From Megascapheus bottae (Eukaryota; Chordata; Mammalia; Rodentia; Geomyidae), in the NCBI GenBank assembly GCA_024803745.1, contig JANJXV010000194.1:1550001-1614000 (forward strand): a stretch of 64,000 nt of DNA, read 5' to 3'. Of the stretch, positions 46,958-59,849 are shown piece after piece; within the stretch, counting starts at the first letter, position 1; each line of letters begins with the position of its first letter. Made by a program: the position numbers and the translations under genes. The notes beneath the pieces are model-generated. The model did no database searches and was not told the DNA's origin. It saw only the letters and a program-made list of their open reading frames with translations.

Positions 46958-47519
46958 TTGAAAATGGGAGCAAGATTACTACTAAATACGATTATAGTTT
47001 TTCAGATATAACCAACCTAGACCTCTGTAGCTGGCAGACACTAGATGTTCACAAGTTTTGATTGGTATTATCACTCTTTCTTTTTGTGCACTTACAGACC
47101 AGCCTAATACAACCACTGATAAGCGATTTATACCCAAAACAATAAGCCTCTCAATGCAATCTCTATTGTCTTTAAGTCCCTCTGAGCCTAGAGAATAATT
47201 AACTACCTACATATACAATATTGCTCAACAGCCATCAAGTGTAGATCCGTGCAGTATAAGGGTTGAAAGACGAGCAGAGGTCCAGAGATAGAAAAAAAGA
47301 ATGAGAGAGGTCAGGGGAGGTGCAAGAGGATTAACGTAGGAGTGCAACAACATTGTAGTAATGAAGAAAATGTATAGCATAATGATAAGTGACCTAAGTT
47401 GGTAAGTAGGTAGCATATTTGAGTACAAAGTTTGGAAAGTATTAGAGTAAAACTTATGTGTTGCTGCACGACTAGCTCTTAGCCCAACCAGTGGCCTCAC
47501 AGTGGACCATGGGATGGAT
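46958..47519 (-). other. LINE-1 5'UTR, copy C
   Basis: Colinear with 6625-7184 and 39542-40103. It has no tandem monomers. 'ccatcccatggtccactgtg' lies near the 5' tip in the sense direction. Confidence 0.7.
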
Positions 47520-48888
47520 CTGTTTTTCTTGTCTACGTTGATGGAAAGGGGTATTTCACAAGATGCAGAAGCGAAGATTACAGAAGCAAATGCTGTGAGT
47601 GTAGTAGCTCGTAAAAAGCATTTTTATTTTCTTTTATCTTTCTGCCAGTCTTGGGGCTTGAATTCAGGGCCTGAGCACTGTCCTCGGGTTTTCTCAAGTC
47701 TAGCCCTCTGCCACTTGAGCCACAGTGCCACATCTAGATTTTCTATCTATGAGATACTGAGCAATCAAACCCAGATCTTCATGGATGCTAGGCAAGCACT
47801 CTACCACTATGCCAAACTCTCAACCCTGACATAGTAATTATAAAGTCATCATCATCATATCAAAATATCCTTTGTCCTACAAAGAATGAACACTTATCTA
47901 TGTGTGTAATGCTTTTTTTTAATTTCACTAATTCTTCTGTGTTCTTCCCTCTGCATTTTTTACACATCACAGCAAAGCTAATCATCAGGAAAAAATTGAT
48001 TAGGATACAGAAACCTAATAATATCCTAGTATATCCTAGTAGATTGACGTCAAAAATATGTGCAAGATGCCCTGTGTGTTTGACCTAGTGGTAGAGTCCT
48101 TGGCTACCACGCAAAAAGACTCTGGTTTGATTCCTCATTACCACATACATAGAAAACGCTCCAAGTGGTGCTGTGTCTCGGTGGGACAGCTAAAGCCTAA
48201 AGAAAGCCCAAGAACAATGTTCACACTCTAAGGTCAAGTCTCAAGACTAGCAAAAACAAAAAAAATTCGACAAGGGGCAAAATGAAGGCAGAGAAGGCAC
48301 TGTGAAGCAAATGTTTTGTAAAGGATGAGGGCAATATTGACCCTTAAGTTTGGATCTTACCTAAGAAAGGCTCCTTGAGCCTGAGACCTGACTGGTAGTT
48401 GGGCCTAGTGGAAGACATTGGGATTGGACAAATAAGGTGTGCTGTTTACTACATCCACATGTATATTGTGAGACTGGAGGAGAGATTCAGCCTCCAGTAT
48501 GTCTTTGGTGAGGTCTTCTGTGAGCAAGGATCTTTGGTCATTGGGCCCTGAAAGGTGACCCTGCCTCCCTCACAATGGAACAGATTATGGAACCCTGGTA
48601 ACCAAGCCACTGTAACTAACAACGAACTCAAGCCAGGTCACTTGGCCTGTGGCTCAGGAGGAAGAAAGATGTTGCTGTGCTGTTGCCAAAGTTCAGGAAA
48701 CTCGAGCCTCAGGCATGGAAATTCTGGCTGTCTTACTCGAAGATGTACATGCTAGATCATTGCCCAGCCACAAATCCAGGCATTTCTCTAAGAAGAAGGC
48801 CAGGAAAATCCAGGGCAAGCAGATGAGGTATATTTCTAAGAAGAAATGTATTTGACCCCATCATCCTCCCCACACACTACAACTTTCT
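47520..48888 (+). repeat. Spacer of the 7.4-kb macro-repeat, copy 3
   Basis: Same content as spacer copy 2, with SINEs at ~47640-47835 (minus) and ~48067-48268 (plus). It has a small private tandem duplication of 'tatcctagta' at 48020-48040, and 'aacaggc' is missing near 48778. Confidence 0.92.
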
Positions 48889-51800
48889 TTTTTTTTAAAT
48901 TCTTTTTATTGTAATTAGTAAAAGGGTTACATGATATTTGCCAGATAGAAGGTGCATTAATTCACATACATTGATACCCTTTCACATGTCTTGGTACCCA
49001 TTTGCCTCCAACCCCACACCCCCCACCCGTCTTGGTTTTCCCCCCTTCCCTATCAAATTTCAAATATCCAAATACAAATAAATTCAATATATAAGATAAA
49101 GTGAGATACTATACCACTATCGGATAACCGAGGGACAGCAAAGGAGGTGAGAGACAACATAGTACATTAAGGACAACAATCATTTATTATGTTTCTTTTG
49201 TTTCAATATCCTGGAGGCCCTTTCAATTAACTTCACATTATGTGGCCTTATATATGGCCTTTTGCTCTATTGCAAATCTCTGCTAGTAGAGCCCAAGGTT
49301 TCTACTGATTATGACGAATGAGGGAAACCACTGAGCCTAAGTTCCTTTGAGTCTCGCTTACTTCACTTAATATGATTAGTTCTAAGTCTTTCCATTTCCT
49401 AACAAATGGGGCGATGTCATTCTTTCTGACAGCAGCATAGAATTCCCTTGTGTACAAATACCACAACTTGTAGATCCACTCATCAACTGAGGGACATCTG
49501 GGTTGGTTCCATATCTTTGCTATGGTGAATAGTGCTGCAATGAACATTGTTGTGCTAGTGGGATTAGTATGCCCTTGCTTCTGGATTGTTGGGTAAATGC
49601 CAAGTACTGGAATTGCTGGGTCATAGGGGAGTTCTATATTTAGCCTTTTGAGGCACTGCCACACTGCTTTCCACAGTGGTTGAACGAGTTTGCACTCCCA
49701 CCAACAGTGTAGTAATGATCCCTCCTGGCCACATCCCCACCAGCATCTGTTGTCATTCGTTTTCCTGATCCTGGCCATTCTAACTGGAGTGAGGTTGAAT
49801 CTTAGAGCTGTTTTGATTGGCATTTCTTTTATGACCAGAGATGTGGAGCGTTTCTTCATGTGTCTATAGGCCATTTCTGTTTCTTCTTCAGAGAAGACTC
49901 TCTTTAATTCTTTGGCCCATTTTTAATGGGATGGGTGTTACTTTGGAGGTTAGTTTTGGAGTGATTCAATTTTTTGAGTTGTTGATATATTTTAGATATG
50001 AGGCCTTTGTCCGTTGTTTGGTTGGTGAAGATCTTCTCCCACTCTGTAGGCTTCCTGGTTAGTTTACTAGCTATATCCGTTGCCATACAAAAGCTCTGCA
50101 GTTTAATGCAGTCCCACTTATCCAGCCTTTCTCTGATTTGTTGTGACTCTTGGTCCTTATTAAGAAAGATTCGACCTGTGCCAAGGAGGCCTAATGTATC
50201 TCCTATTCTTTCCTGTAAACTTTTCAGTGTGTCAGCTTTTACCTCCAGGTCTTTGATCCATTTGGAGTTAATTCTAGTGCAAGGTGACAAAGAAGGACCC
50301 ACCTTCAGTTTTCTGCAGGTGCTTAACCAGTTCTGCCAGCACAACTTGTTGAAGAGGCTATCTTTCTTTCATTCTATTTTTTTGGCTCCCTTGTCAAAGA
50401 TTAGGTGGCCATAGGTCTGTGGTTTAATATCTGGGTCCGCAGTTCTATTCCATTGGACTTCAGGCCTGTTCTTGTGCCAGTACCAAGCTGTTTTGAGAAT
50501 TATAGCTCTGTAATAGATTCTAAAGTTTGGAATTGAAATTCCCCCAGCGCTGTTCTTTCTGCTAAGAAGTGTTTTTGCTATACGGGGTCTTTTATTATTC
50601 CATATGAAATTTTGAATTGCCTCTTCTATTTCTTTAAAGAATGACATTGGGATGTTGATGGGTATTGCACTGAATTGGTAGATAGCCCTTGGCAAGATTG
50701 TCATTTTCACAAGGTTGATTCTTCCAATCCAGGAGTATGGGAGGTATTTCCATTTCCTTAGTTCTGCTTTAATTTCCTTTTTTAGGGTTTTAAACTTTTC
50801 ATCTAAACAGTCCTTTACATTCTTAGTTAAGCTAATTGCTAGGTACTTTATTTTCTTTGAGGCTATTGTGAAAGGAGTTTCTTTCCTAATTATTGCCTCG
50901 TTCCTCTCACTGTTGGCGTAAAGGAAGGCAGTTGATTTGTGAGGGTTGATTTTATGGCCTGCTACCCTTCCAAAGTTTTGGATCAGCTCAAGAAGCTTGG
51001 GAGTAGAGTCTATAGGATTCTTTAAATACAGAATCATGTCATCTGCAAAGAGGGATAGTTTTATTTCCTCTTTCCCTACTTGGATCCCCTTTATGCTTGC
51101 TTCTTGCCTTATTGCACTGCCTAGGAATTCTAGTACTATGTTAAAAAGGAGTGGAGAGAGTGGGCATCCTTGTCTCATTCCTGATTTTAGAGGGAATGGC
51201 TTTAGATTTTCACCATTAAGTATAATTCTAGCAGTGGGTTTCTCATACACAGCCTTTATTACATTGAGAAATGTTCCATGGATTCCTAGTTTCTCCACAT
51301 CTTTTAACATAAAGGGGTTTTGGATCTTGTCAAATGCCTTTTCCGCATCTATTGAGAAAATCATGTGATTTTTGTCATTGCTCCTGTTTATGTGTCGAAT
51401 TATATTAATTGATTTGTGTATGTTGAACCAGCTTTGCCTCCCTGTGATGAATCCAGTTTGATCATAGTGTATAATTTTTTTGATGAGTTGTTGTAGACGG
51501 TTGGCCAGTATTTTGTTGAGAAGTTTTGCATCGATGTTCATCAAAGAAATGGGTCTATAGTTCTCTTTCTTTGATGAATCTCTGTCTGGTTTGGGGATGA
51601 GGGATACACTGGCTTCACAGAATGAGTTTGGTAAAGAACCTTCATTTTCAATTTCGTTGAAGAGCTTGAGGAGTATTGGTGTGAGCTCTGCTTTGAAGAC
51701 CTTATACAATTCAGCTGTGAATCCATCTGGCCCTGGACTCTTTTTCGGTGGAAGTTGTCTAATTTCCATTTCTATTTCAGAGCGTGAAATAATCCTGTTG

Positions 51801-52329
51801 AGTTGGGTTAGCTCTTCTGGGCTCACTGTGGGTATGTTAATATTGTCTAGGAATTCATTCATTTGTTCTAGATTCTCAAATTTGTTGGCGTAAAGTTTTG
51901 AGAAGTATTCGTCATGATATTGTGGATCTTGGTAATTTCTGTCGTGATATTTCCATTTTCATCTGCGATTTTATTTATTTCGATATGCTCTCTTCTTTTT
52001 TTGGTAAGATTTGCTAAGGGGTTGTCAATTTTGTTAATTCTTTCAAAGAACCAACTCCTTGTTTGGTTGATTCTTTCTATAGATTTTTTTATTCCAAATC
52101 ATTTAATTCTGCTTTGATTTTAATAATTTGCTTTCTCCTAATGGGTTTAGGGTTGGTTTGTTGCTCTTTTTCCAGGAGGTTAAGGTGAGACATTAACTAG
52201 TTGGTTTGCCATTTTTCCAACTTGCTGTTGTAGGCACTCAGCGCTATAAATTTTCCTCTGAGTACTGCCTTTGTTGTGTCCCTAAGGAGTTGATATTTGT
52301 GTGCTCCTTATTGTTAAATTTCATAAACA
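48889..52329 (-). mobile_element. LINE-1 copy D, 3' half, cut by satellite
   Basis: Minus-strand L1 from its A-rich tail (T-run at 48889-48900) through the 3'UTR to ORF2. At 52329, in 'aatttcataaaca', the sequence changes directly into satellite. In copy C the same words continue 'gttggatatctg' (44905 onward), so the endonuclease, ORF1 and the 5'UTR are missing. The distance to copy C is about 7.41 kb. Confidence 0.94.
49302..52329 (-). pseudogene. LINE-1 ORF2 lacking the endonuclease, least-damaged copy (D)
   Basis: An open stretch of 497 codons (51862-50369) spans the reverse transcriptase: [60 protein letters not shown] and GGISIPNFR. It reads through the positions of the copy A/C stop and frameshift (PNSFCEAS and NRSNDKNH are intact here). 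It then has a single nonsense change (KKIE followed by stop, where the others have Trp) at ~50370 and a one-base loss at ~49925. The C-terminal part 49874-49302 is open and includes CWWGCGQEGSLLHCWWEC, a full CCHC-like cluster. The 5' end is removed by the satellite junction. Confidence 0.93.
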
Positions 52330-54839
52330 TTCACATACCTCCATTCTATGAGTTCACACACCTCCAATTTTACTTCACACACCTCCATTCTCTGACTTCA
52401 CACACCTTCATTCTTACTTCAGAATCATCCATTATCTGACTTCACACACCTCCATTCTATGACTTCACAAACCTCCATTCTGTGACTTCACACACCTCCA
52501 TTCAGAGTTCACACACCTCCATTCTGTGACTTCACACACCTCCATTCTGCCTTCACACACCTCCATTCTATGACTTCACACACATCCATTCTATGACTTC
52601 ACACACCTCCATTCTGTGGCTTCACACACCTCCATTCTGAGTTCACACACCTCCATTCTGTGACTTCACACACCTCCATTCTGTGGCTTCACACACCTCC
52701 ATTCTGTGACTTCACACACCTCCATTCTCTGACTTCACACACCTCGATCCTATGACTTCACACACCTCCATTCTATGAATTCACACACCTCCATTCTGTG
52801 ATTTCACACACGTCCATTCTGTGACTTCACACACCTCCATTCTGTGACTTCACACACCTCCATTGTATGACTTCACAAACCCCCATTCTGAGTTCACAAA
52901 CCTCCATTCTGACTTCACACACTTCCATTCTATGACTTCACACACCTCCATTCTATGACTTCACACACCTCCATTCTGTGACTTCACACACCTCCATTCT
53001 GAGTTCACACACCTCCATTCTATGACTTCACAAACCCCCATTCTGAGTTCACAGACCTCCATTCTATGATTTCACACCCTTCCATTCTATGACTTCACAC
53101 ACCTATATTCTATGACTTCACACACCTCATTTCTGAGTTGACACACCTCTACTCTGTGATTTCACACACCTCCAATCTGACTTCACACACCTCCATTCTA
53201 TGACTTCACACACCTCCATTCGTTGACATCAAAAACCACCATTCTATGACTTCACACACCTCCATTGTGACTTCACACACCTCCATTCTATGAGTTCACA
53301 CACCTCCATTTTATGACTTCACACACCTCCATTCTATGACTTCACACACCTCCATTCTGTGCCTTCACACACCTCCATTCCATGACTTCATACACCACCA
53401 TTCTATGAGTTCACACACCACCATTCTATGAGTTCACACACCTCCATTTTGACTTCACACACCTCCATTCTATGACTTCACACACCTTAATTCTTACTTT
53501 AGAAACATCCATTCTATGACTTCACACACCCCCATTGTATGACTTCACAAACCTCCATTCTGTGACTTCACACACCTCCATTGTGGGTTCACACACCTCA
53601 ATTCTGTGACTTCACACATGTCCATTCTCACTTCACACACCTCCATACTATGACTTCACACACCTCCATTCTGTGACTTCACACACCTCGATTTTGAGTT
53701 CACACACCTCCATTCTGTGACTTCACACACCTCCATTCTATGACTTCACACACCTCCATTCTATGACTTCACACACCTCCATTTTGTGACTTCACCCACC
53801 TCCATTCTATGACTTCACTCACCTCCATTGTGACTTCACACACCTCCATTCTATGAGTTCACAAACCTCCATTCTGACTTCACACACCTCCATTCTATGA
53901 CTTCACACACCTCCGTTCTGACTTCACACAGCTCCATTCTGTGACTTCACAAAACTCCATTCTGTGATTTCACACACCTCCATACTATGACTTCACACAC
54001 CTCCATCTATGACTGCACACACCTCCATTCTGTGACTTCACACACCTCCATTCTGACTTCACACACCTTCATTTTATGACTTCACACACCTCCATTCTGT
54101 GACTTCTCACACCTCCATTCTATGACTTCACACACTTCCATTGTGACGTCACACAACTCCATTCTATGAGTTCACACATCTCCATTCTTTGATTTCACAC
54201 ACCTCCATTCTGACTTCACACATCTCCATTCTATGACATCACAGAACTCGAATCTGTGACTTCACTCACCTCCACTCTATGACTTCACAGTCCTCCATTC
54301 TATGACTTCCCACACCTCCTTTCTATGACTTCACCCACCTCAGTCTATGACTTCACACACCTCCATTCTGACTTCACACACCTCCATTCTGTGACTTCAC
54401 ACACCTCCATTCTATGACTTCACACACCTCAATTCTATGACTTCACACACCTGTATTCTATGACTTCATACACCTCCATTCTGTGACTTCACACACCTCC
54501 ATTCTATGACTTCAAACACCTTCATTCTTACTTCACAAACATCCATTGTGTGACTTCACACACCTCCTTTCTGTGACTTCACACACCTTCATTCTGACTT
54601 CACACACCTCCATTCTCTGACTTCACACACCTCAAATCTGTGACTTGACACACCTCCATTCTGACTTCACACACCTCCAATCTATGATTTCACACACCTC
54701 CATTCTATGACTTCACACGCCTCCATTCTGTGACTTCACACACTTCCATTCTAACTTCACACCCCCCATTCTGACTTCACACACCTCCATTCTGACTTCA
54801 CACAGCTCCATTCTATGAATTCACACACCTCCATTCTGT

Positions 54840-57800
54840 GACTTCACACACCATCTTTTTGACTTCACACACCTCCATTCTGTGACTTCACACACTTCCA
54901 TTCTGTGATTTCACACACCTCCGTTTTGACCACACACTTCCAATCTGTGACTTCACACACCTCCATTCTGTGACTTCACACACCTCTATTGTTTCACTTC
55001 ACACACCTCCATTCTTTGACTTTACACACCTCCATTCCATGATTTCACAAACCTCCATTCCATGAGTTCACACACTTCCATTCTATGAGTTCACACACCT
55101 CGATTCTGAGTTCACACACCTCCATTCTCTGATTTCACAAACCTTCATTCTGACTTCACACACCTCCATTCTGTGACTTCACACACCTCAATTCTGTGAC
55201 TTCACACACCTCCATTCTGACTTCACACACCTCCATTCTATGACTTCACTCACCTCCATTCTATGACTTCACACACCTCCATTTTGTGACTTCACACACC
55301 TAAATTCTATGACGTCACACACCTCCATTGTGACTTCACACACCTCCATTCTATGAGTTCACACACCTCCATTCTGTGACTTCACAAAACTCCATTCTGT
55401 GATTTTAAAAACCTCCATTCTGACTTCACACACCTCCATTCTATGACATCACAGACCTCGAATCTGTGACTTCACTCACCTCCACTCTATGATTTCACAC
55501 TCCTCCATTCTATGACTTCCCACACCTCCTTTCTATGACTTCGCCCACCTCACTCTATGACTTCACACACCTCCATTCTGACTTCACACACCTCCATTCT
55601 GTGACTTCACACACCTCCATTCTGTGACTGCACACACCTCCATTCTATGACTTCACACACCTCCATTCTGTGACTGCACACACCTCCATTCTATGACTTC
55701 AAACACCTTCATTCTGACTTCACACACCTCCATTCTCTGACTTCACAGACCTCAATTCTGTGACGTGACACAACTCCATTCTGACTTCACACACCTTCAT
55801 TCTATGATTTCACACACCTCCATTCTATGACTTCACACACCTCCATTCTGTGACTTCACACACCTCCATTCTGACTTCACACACCTCCATTCTGACTTCA
55901 CACACCTCCATTCTGACTTCACACAGCTCCATTCTATGAATTCACACACCTCCATTCTGTGACTTCACACACCACCTTTTTGACGTCACACACCTCCATT
56001 CTGTGACTTCACACACCTCCATTCTGTGACTTCACACACCTCCGTTTTGACTTCACACAGTTCCAATATGTGACTTCACACACCTCCATTCTGTGACTTC
56101 ACACACCTCTATTGTTTCACTTCACACACCTCCATTCTTTGACTTCACACACCGCCATTCATTGACTTCACAAACCTCCATTCTATGAGTTCACACACCT
56201 CCATTCTATGAGTTCACACACCTCCAATTTGACTTCACACATCTCAATTCTATGACTTCACACACCTTCATTCTTACTTCAGAAACATCCATTCTCTGAC
56301 TTCACACACCTCCATTCTGTGACTTCACAAACCTCCATTCTGTGACTTCACACACCTCCATTCTGAGTTCACACACCTCCTTTCTATGACTTCACACACT
56401 TCCATTCTATGACTTCCCACACCTCCTTTCTATGACTTCGCCCACCTCACTCTATGACTTCACACACCTCCATTCTGACTTCACACACCTCAATTCTGTG
56501 ACTTCACACACCTCCATTCTATGACTTCACACACCTCAATTCTTTGACTTCACACAGCTCCATTCTATGACTTCACACACCTCCATTCTGTGACTGCACA
56601 CACCTCCATTCTATGACTTCAAACACCTTCATTCTGACTTCACACACCTCCATTCTCTGACTTCACAGATCTCAATTCTGTGACGTGACACAACTCCATT
56701 CTGACTTCACACACCTTCATTCTATGATTTCACACACCTCCATTCTATGACTTCACACACCTCCATTCTGTGACTTCACACACCTCCATTCTGACTTCAC
56801 ACACCTCCATTCTGACTTCACACACCTCCATTCTGACTTCACACAGCTCCATTCTATGAATTCACACACGTCCATTCGGTGGCTTCACACACCACCTTTT
56901 TGACGTCACACACCTCCATTCTGTGACTTCACACACCTTCATTCTGTGACTTCACACACCTCCGTTTTGACTTCACACACTTCCAATATGTGACTTCACA
57001 CACCTCCATTCTGTGACTTCACACACCTCTATTGTTTCACTTCACACACCTCCATTCTTTGACTTCACACACCGCCATTCCATGACTTCACAAACCTCCA
57101 TTCTATGAGTTCACACACCTACATTCTATGAGTTCACACACCTCCAATTTGACTTCACACATCTCAATTCTATGACTTCACACACACCTTCATTCTTACT
57201 TCAGAAACATCCATTCTCTGACTTCACACACCTCCATTCTATGACTTCACAAACCTCCATTCTGTGACTTCACACACCTCCATTCTGAGTTCACACACCT
57301 CCTTTCTATGACTTCACACACTTCCATTCTATGACTTCACACACCACCATTCTGTGGCTTCACACACCTACATTCTGAGTTCACACACCTCCATTCTGTG
57401 ACTTCACACACCTCCATTCTGTGACTTCACACACCTCCATTCTGTGACTTCACACACCTCGATCCTATGACTTCACACACCTCCATTCAATGAATTAACA
57501 CACCTCCATTCTGTGATTTCACAAACCTCCATTCTATGACTTCACACACCTCCATTCTGTGACTTCACACACCTCCATTCTGAGTTCACACACCTCCATT
57601 CTATGACTTCACAAACCTCCATTCTGAGTTCACAGTCCTCCATTCTATGACTTCACACACCTCCATTCTATGACTTCACTCACCTCCATTCTGACTTCAC
57701 ACACCTCCATTCTAACTACACACACCTTAATTCTGTGACTTCACACACCTCCATTCTATGATTTCACACAACTCCATTCTATGACTTCACACACCTCCAT

Positions 57801-58450
57801 TCTGTGGCTTCACACACCTAAATTCTGATTTCACACACGTCCATTCTGTGACTTCACACACCTCCATTCTGTGATTTCACACACCTCCAATCTGACTTCA
57901 CACACCTCCATTCTATGACTTCACACACCTCCATTCGTTGACATCAAAAAACACCATTCTATGATTTCACACAACTCCATTTTGACTTCACACACCTCCA
58001 TTCTATGAGTTCACACACCTCCATTTTATGACTTCACACACCTCCATTCTATGACTTCACACACCTCAATTCTATGACTTCACACACCTCCATTCTATGA
58101 ATTCACACACCTCAATGCTGTGACTTCACACACCTCCACTCTATGACTTCAAACACCTTCATTCTTACTTCAGAAACACCCATTCTGTGACTTCACACAC
58201 CTCCATTCTGTGACTTCACACACCTTCATTCTGACTTCTCACACCTCCATTCTGTGACTTCACACACTTTCATTCTATGATTTCACACACCTCCATTCTG
58301 TGACTTCACACACCAACTTTTTGATTTCACACAGCTCCATTCTGTGACTTCACACACCTCCGTTTTGACTTTACGCACTTCCATTCTGTGACTTCACACA
58401 CCTTCATTCTGTGACTTCACACACCTCTATTGTTTCACTTCAAACACCTC
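54840..58450. repeat. Higher-order repeat blocks within the satellite
   Basis: A composite marker (an 'acctttttgac'-type unit, then 'ctattgtttcacttcacac' and a 'catttcttt'-type unit) recurs with its second element at about 54990, 56110, 57030 and 58430, so spacings are about 1.12, 0.92 and 1.40 kb. The block 55540-56340 matches 56440-57260 almost unit by unit. This indicates duplication of multi-unit segments, with later length changes. Confidence 0.75.
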
Positions 58451-59849
58451 CATTTTTTGACTTCACACACCTCCATTCCATGACTTCACACACCTCCATT
58501 CTATGAGTTCACACACCTCCATTCTATGAGTTCACACACCTCCAATTTGACTTCACACACCTCCATTCTATGACTTCACACACCTTCATTCTTACTTCAG
58601 AAACATCCATTCTCTGACTTCACACACCTCCATTCTATGACTTCACAAACCTCCATTCTGTGACTTCATACACCTCCATTCTGAGTTCACACTCCTCCAT
58701 TCTGTGACTTCACACACCTCCACTCTTCCTTCACACACCTCCATTCTATGACTTCACACACTTGCATTCTAGGACTTCACACACCTCCATTCTGTGGCTT
58801 CACACACCTCCATTCTGAGTTCACACACCTCCATTCTGTGACTTCACACACCTCCATTCTGTGACTTCACACACCTCCATTCTGTGTCTTCACACACCTC
58901 GATCCTATGACTTCACACACCTCCATTCTATGAATTCACACACCTCCATTCTGTGATTTCACACACCTCCATTGTATGACTTCACACACCTCCATTCTGT
59001 GACTTCACACACCTCCATTCTGAGTTCACACACCTCCATTCTATGACTTCACCAACCCCCATTTTGAGTTCACAGACCTCCATTCTATGACTTCACACAC
59101 TTCCATTCCATGACTTCACACACCTAAATTCTGACTTCACACACCTCCATTCTGACCTCACACACCTCAATTCTTTGACTTCACACACCTCCATTCTATG
59201 ATTTCACACACCTCCATTCTATGACTTCACCAACCCCCATTCTGAGTTCACAGACCTCCATTCTATGACTTCACACACTTCCATTCTATGACTTCACACA
59301 CCTCCATTCTGACTTCACACACCTCCATTCTGACCTCACACACCTCAATTCTTTGACTTTACACACCTCCATTCTATGATTTCACACACCTCCATTCTAT
59401 GACTTCACACACCTCCATTCTATGACTTCACACACCTCATTTCTGAGTTGACACACCTCCATTCTTTGATTTCACACACCTCCAATCTGACTTCACACAC
59501 CTCCTTTCTATGACTTCACACACCTCCATTCGTTGACATCAAAAACAACCATTCTATGACTTCACACACCTCCATTCTATGAATTCACACACCTCCATTT
59601 TATGACTTCACACACCTCCATTCTATGACTTCACACACCTCCATTCTGTGACTTCACACACCTCCATTCTATGACTTCACAAACCTCCATTCTGAGTTCA
59701 CAGTCCTCCATTCTATGACTTCACACACCTCCATTCTATGACTTCACACACCTCCATTCTGTGACTTCACACACCTCCATTCTATGACTTCACACACCTC
59801 CATTCTGTGACTTCACACACCTCCTTTCTATGACTTCACACACCTGCAA

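Larger units (their letters stand above)
41475..47519 (-). mobile_element. LINE-1 copy C, full length
   Basis: The only complete L1 in the window, about 6.04 kb on the minus strand. Parts: 5'UTR (47519-46958), ORF1 (46957-45957), intergenic ~229 bases, ORF2 (45727-41888, 1280 codon positions), 3'UTR of about 400 bases with a pyrimidine-rich block, and an A-rich tail. It has spacer copies on both sides. In the sense direction the upstream flank is 'gtagacaagaaaaacag' and the downstream flank is 'aagaaaattgtagtgtg'; the shared 'aagaaa' may be the remains of a target-site duplication. Both ORFs are disrupted, so it cannot move by itself. Confidence 0.95.
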
